Assembly (NCBI GenBank): GCA_021785115.1
Contig: JAJYGO010000219.1
Span: forward strand, 1 to 6,837
Length of the DNA stretch: 6,837 bases
DNA from: Chloroflexota bacterium
Lineage (GTDB): Bacteria > Chloroflexota > Limnocylindria > Limnocylindrales > CSP1-4
Direction: 5' to 3'
Both the position numbers and the translations under genes were made by a program. Positions 5,549-6,837 of the stretch are shown one piece after another (positions within the stretch are counted from its first letter, which is position 1; each line of letters begins with the position of its first letter). The notes beneath the pieces are model-generated. The model did no database searches. It was not told the origin of the DNA and saw only the letters and a program-made list of their open reading frames with translations.

Positions 5549-5563
5549 CCTCCGGACAGGAGG
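5549..5563 (-). promoter_or_regulatory. Hairpin enclosing the ribosome-binding site of the small Cys/His gene
   Basis: In the minus-strand RNA, CCTCC-tgtcc-GGAGG forms a perfect 5-bp stem with a 5-nt loop in which the downstream arm is the SD itself. Folding would hide the SD, so translation could depend on something opening it, such as a protein, temperature or an upstream ribosome. A 5-bp stem is only moderately stable. Confidence 0.4.
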
Positions 5564-5622
5564 TTACGGACGGCGGCCGGGATCGTCGGCGGCGTGCGAG
5601 ATACGGTTCGGTGGCGGAACGG

Positions 5623-6366
5623 TTACGCCGGTCCGGGGCTGCGGAGGCACCAGCCCACCGCCCGCACCGATACCAGCGCAGGTCCTCCGGCGTCCTCGAG
5701 CTTGCGGCGAAGGCGGGCGAGATGCGGCTTGAGCCACAGCGGGTCGGGATCGCGCTCACCGGGCCACCCGGCGGCGAGCAGCCCCGCGTGCCCAACCAGC
5801 TCGCCCTGCGCCTCGACCAGCGACTCCAGGAGCCGGTACTCGATCGGCGTGAGCACGAGCGGGACGTCTCCCATCCGCGCCTCGTGTCGCCCGGGCTCGA
5901 GCGCCAGCCCGCCGTAGGCCACGGGGCCCGATCCGCGAGGTCGGCCGGAACCTGCCGCCTCGCCGGGCGGCCCCGCGGCGGTCGTCCTCGGCGAGCGGCG
6001 CATGGCCGCCCGGATCCGGGCGAGCAGCTCCTGTTTGCCGAACGGCTTCACCAGGTAGTCGTCGGCGCCGAGGTCCAGCGCCCGCACCTTCGCCGCCTCG
6101 GCGCGCTCGCCGCTCACCACGATGATGGGGATCTCGGCGCCCTCGGCCCGCAGCTGACGCGCCACGCTGAAGCCGTCGGGGCCGGGCATCGCGAGGTCCA
6201 GCAGGACCAGGTCGGGGGAGTCCTCGCGCCACCGACGCACGGCCGTCAACCCGTCATAGGCCGTGACGACCTGGTGCCCCTCCGTCCCGACGAGCGCCGT
6301 GATCGCGCCGACCATCGCCGGGTCGTCGTCGACCACCAGGATGCGGAGCGAGTCGGTGGCGTTCAC
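5623..6366 (-). CDS. OmpR/KdpE-type response regulator
   Basis: The 247-aa two-domain transcription factor has a receiver domain (about 7-124) followed by a short Gly/Pro/Arg linker and a winged-helix DNA-binding domain (about 148-243). Receiver residues are complete: acidic pocket Asp13/Asp14 (ILVVDDD), phosphoacceptor Asp57 (LVLLDLAMPGPDG), Ser85 and Lys107 (YLVKPF). The C-terminal domain shows LTPIEYRLLESL, then the recognition region HLARLRRKLED and a terminal wing AVGWCLR. The start is GTG 6366, which overlaps the kinase stop codon (GTGA, 4 bp), implying translational coupling. An open frame runs on upstream, but residues before this GTG are antisense-like filler inside the kinase gene. 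A KdpE-like output domain does not establish potassium control; no kdp gene is visible. Target genes are unknown. Confidence 0.95.
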   Translation of the reverse strand: MNATDSLRILVVDDDPAMVGAITALVGTEGHQVVTAYDGLTAVRRWREDSPDLVLLDLAMPGPDGFSVARQLRAEGAEIPIIVVSGERAEAAKVRALDLGADDYLVKPFGKQELLARIRAAMRRSPRTTAAGPPGEAAGSGRPRGSGPVAYGGLALEPGRHEARMGDVPLVLTPIEYRLLESLVEAQGELVGHAGLLAAGWPGERDPDPLWLKPHLARLRRKLEDAGGPALVSVRAVGWCLRSPGPA

Positions 6367-6837
6367 AGCGCGACCGCCGACGCGAGCGCGATCACGAACC
6401 GGGCGCCGCCGCCCGGTGCCGGCTCGCACCAGAGCCGCGCGCCCATCGCCTCGCCCAGCCGTCGGGCGGCATAGAGGCCGATCCCGGATCCGCGCGCGGC
6501 CCCGGTCTCGCTGCGGCGGGCATACGGCTCGAAGACCCGCTCCCGCCATTCCTCGGGCACGCCGGGGCCCTCGTCGGCCACCGACAGGCGCGCGATCCCC
6601 TCCAGCAGGTCGGTGCTGATCGTGATCGTCGTGCCCGGCGGCGCGTACTTGACGGCGTTCTCGAGCAGGTGCTCGAGGATCTGCCGGAGCCGCGCGGCCT
6701 CGCCGAGCACACGCAGACCGGCGCGGCCCTCGTGTACCACCCCGTGTCGGCGGAGCAGCGGGCCCATCCCGGCCACGGTCTCGTCGACGATCGCCGTCAG
6801 GTCGAGCGGAACGAGGTCGAGCGGGGCCTGCTCCTCC
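6363..6837 (-). CDS. Sensor histidine kinase, C-terminal part (5' end outside window)
   Basis: 157 C-terminal residues are visible in a frame open to the window edge (first full codon at 6836-6834). The stretch PLDLVPLDLTAIVDET (5-20) is the usual link from the phosphoacceptor helices to the catalytic domain. It is followed by a HATPase_c ATP-binding domain: N box HLLENAVKYAPPG (56-68), G1 box DEGPGVPEE (88-96), F box VFEPYAR (101-107) and G2 box GSGIGLYAARRLGE (116-129). All ATP-lid elements are intact, so the kinase should be active. The sensor region and phosphoacceptor His lie outside, so signal and topology cannot be stated. It is the first gene of the pair with the response regulator, whose GTG overlaps its TGA. 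In this frame there are GTG and ATG codons near 6776 and 6767, but starting there would split the domain. Confidence 0.94.
   Translation of the reverse strand, partial: EEQAPLDLVPLDLTAIVDETVAGMGPLLRRHGVVHEGRAGLRVLGEAARLRQILEHLLENAVKYAPPGTTITISTDLLEGIARLSVADEGPGVPEEWRERVFEPYARRSETGAARGSGIGLYAARRLGEAMGARLWCEPAPGGGARFVIALASAVAL

Noticed and set aside
5611..6474. 287-codon plus-strand frame
   Set aside because: It is antisense to the response regulator, which has complete receiver and DNA-binding motifs.
6367..6549. N-terminal extension of the response regulator
   Set aside because: The frame is open upstream of GTG 6366 but encodes Arg/Gly-rich filler inside the kinase coding region. The receiver domain begins right after this GTG.

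Overview
This is a GC-rich bacterial chromosomal window (about 70% GC by eye, strong G/C at third codon positions). The gene content fits an actinomycete or a high-GC Chloroflexota relative. The adenosine deaminase has the NTDN active-site variant I associate with actinobacterial Add, one gene belongs to the deazaflavin(F420)-type nitroreductase family, and two genes appear to lack a Shine-Dalgarno (SD) sequence and may be leaderless. The lineage is an inference. I see no rRNA, tRNA, CRISPR array, insertion sequence or phage gene.

Layout. 1-597 (minus): 5' part of an ABC-transporter ATPase gene, cut by the window edge. 598-821: divergent intergenic region with an 11-bp direct repeat, two palindromes and a -10-like box abutting the next gene. 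822-1892 (plus): adenosine deaminase. 1880-2386 (minus): deazaflavin-dependent nitroreductase-family protein, overlapping the deaminase tail to tail by 13 bp. 2387-2501: divergent promoter region and a structured, repeat-containing leader. 2502-3875 (plus): class III PLP enzyme resembling glutamate-1-semialdehyde aminomutase, with altered cofactor-pocket motifs. 3876-4192: hairpin, then a promoter region with several dyads. 4193-5221 (plus): lipoprotein predicted to fold as a seven-bladed beta-propeller closed by its N-terminus. 5222-5326: two adjacent hairpins, probably a convergent terminator pair. 5327-5542 (minus): 71-aa Cys/His-rich protein with a strong SD partly hidden in a hairpin. 5623-6366 and 6363-6837 (both minus): OmpR-type response regulator and the C-terminal part of its histidine kinase, a 4-bp-overlapping two-component pair with the kinase first.

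The genes do not form one obvious pathway. The only clear functional unit is the kinase/regulator pair, perhaps with the small Cys/His protein downstream on the same strand. Nothing here is a proven new system. The best leads are the self-closing propeller lipoprotein with its multi-dyad promoter, the unrecognised 71-aa Cys/His protein, the leader upstream of the PLP enzyme, and the two SD-less starts with identically placed -10-like boxes.
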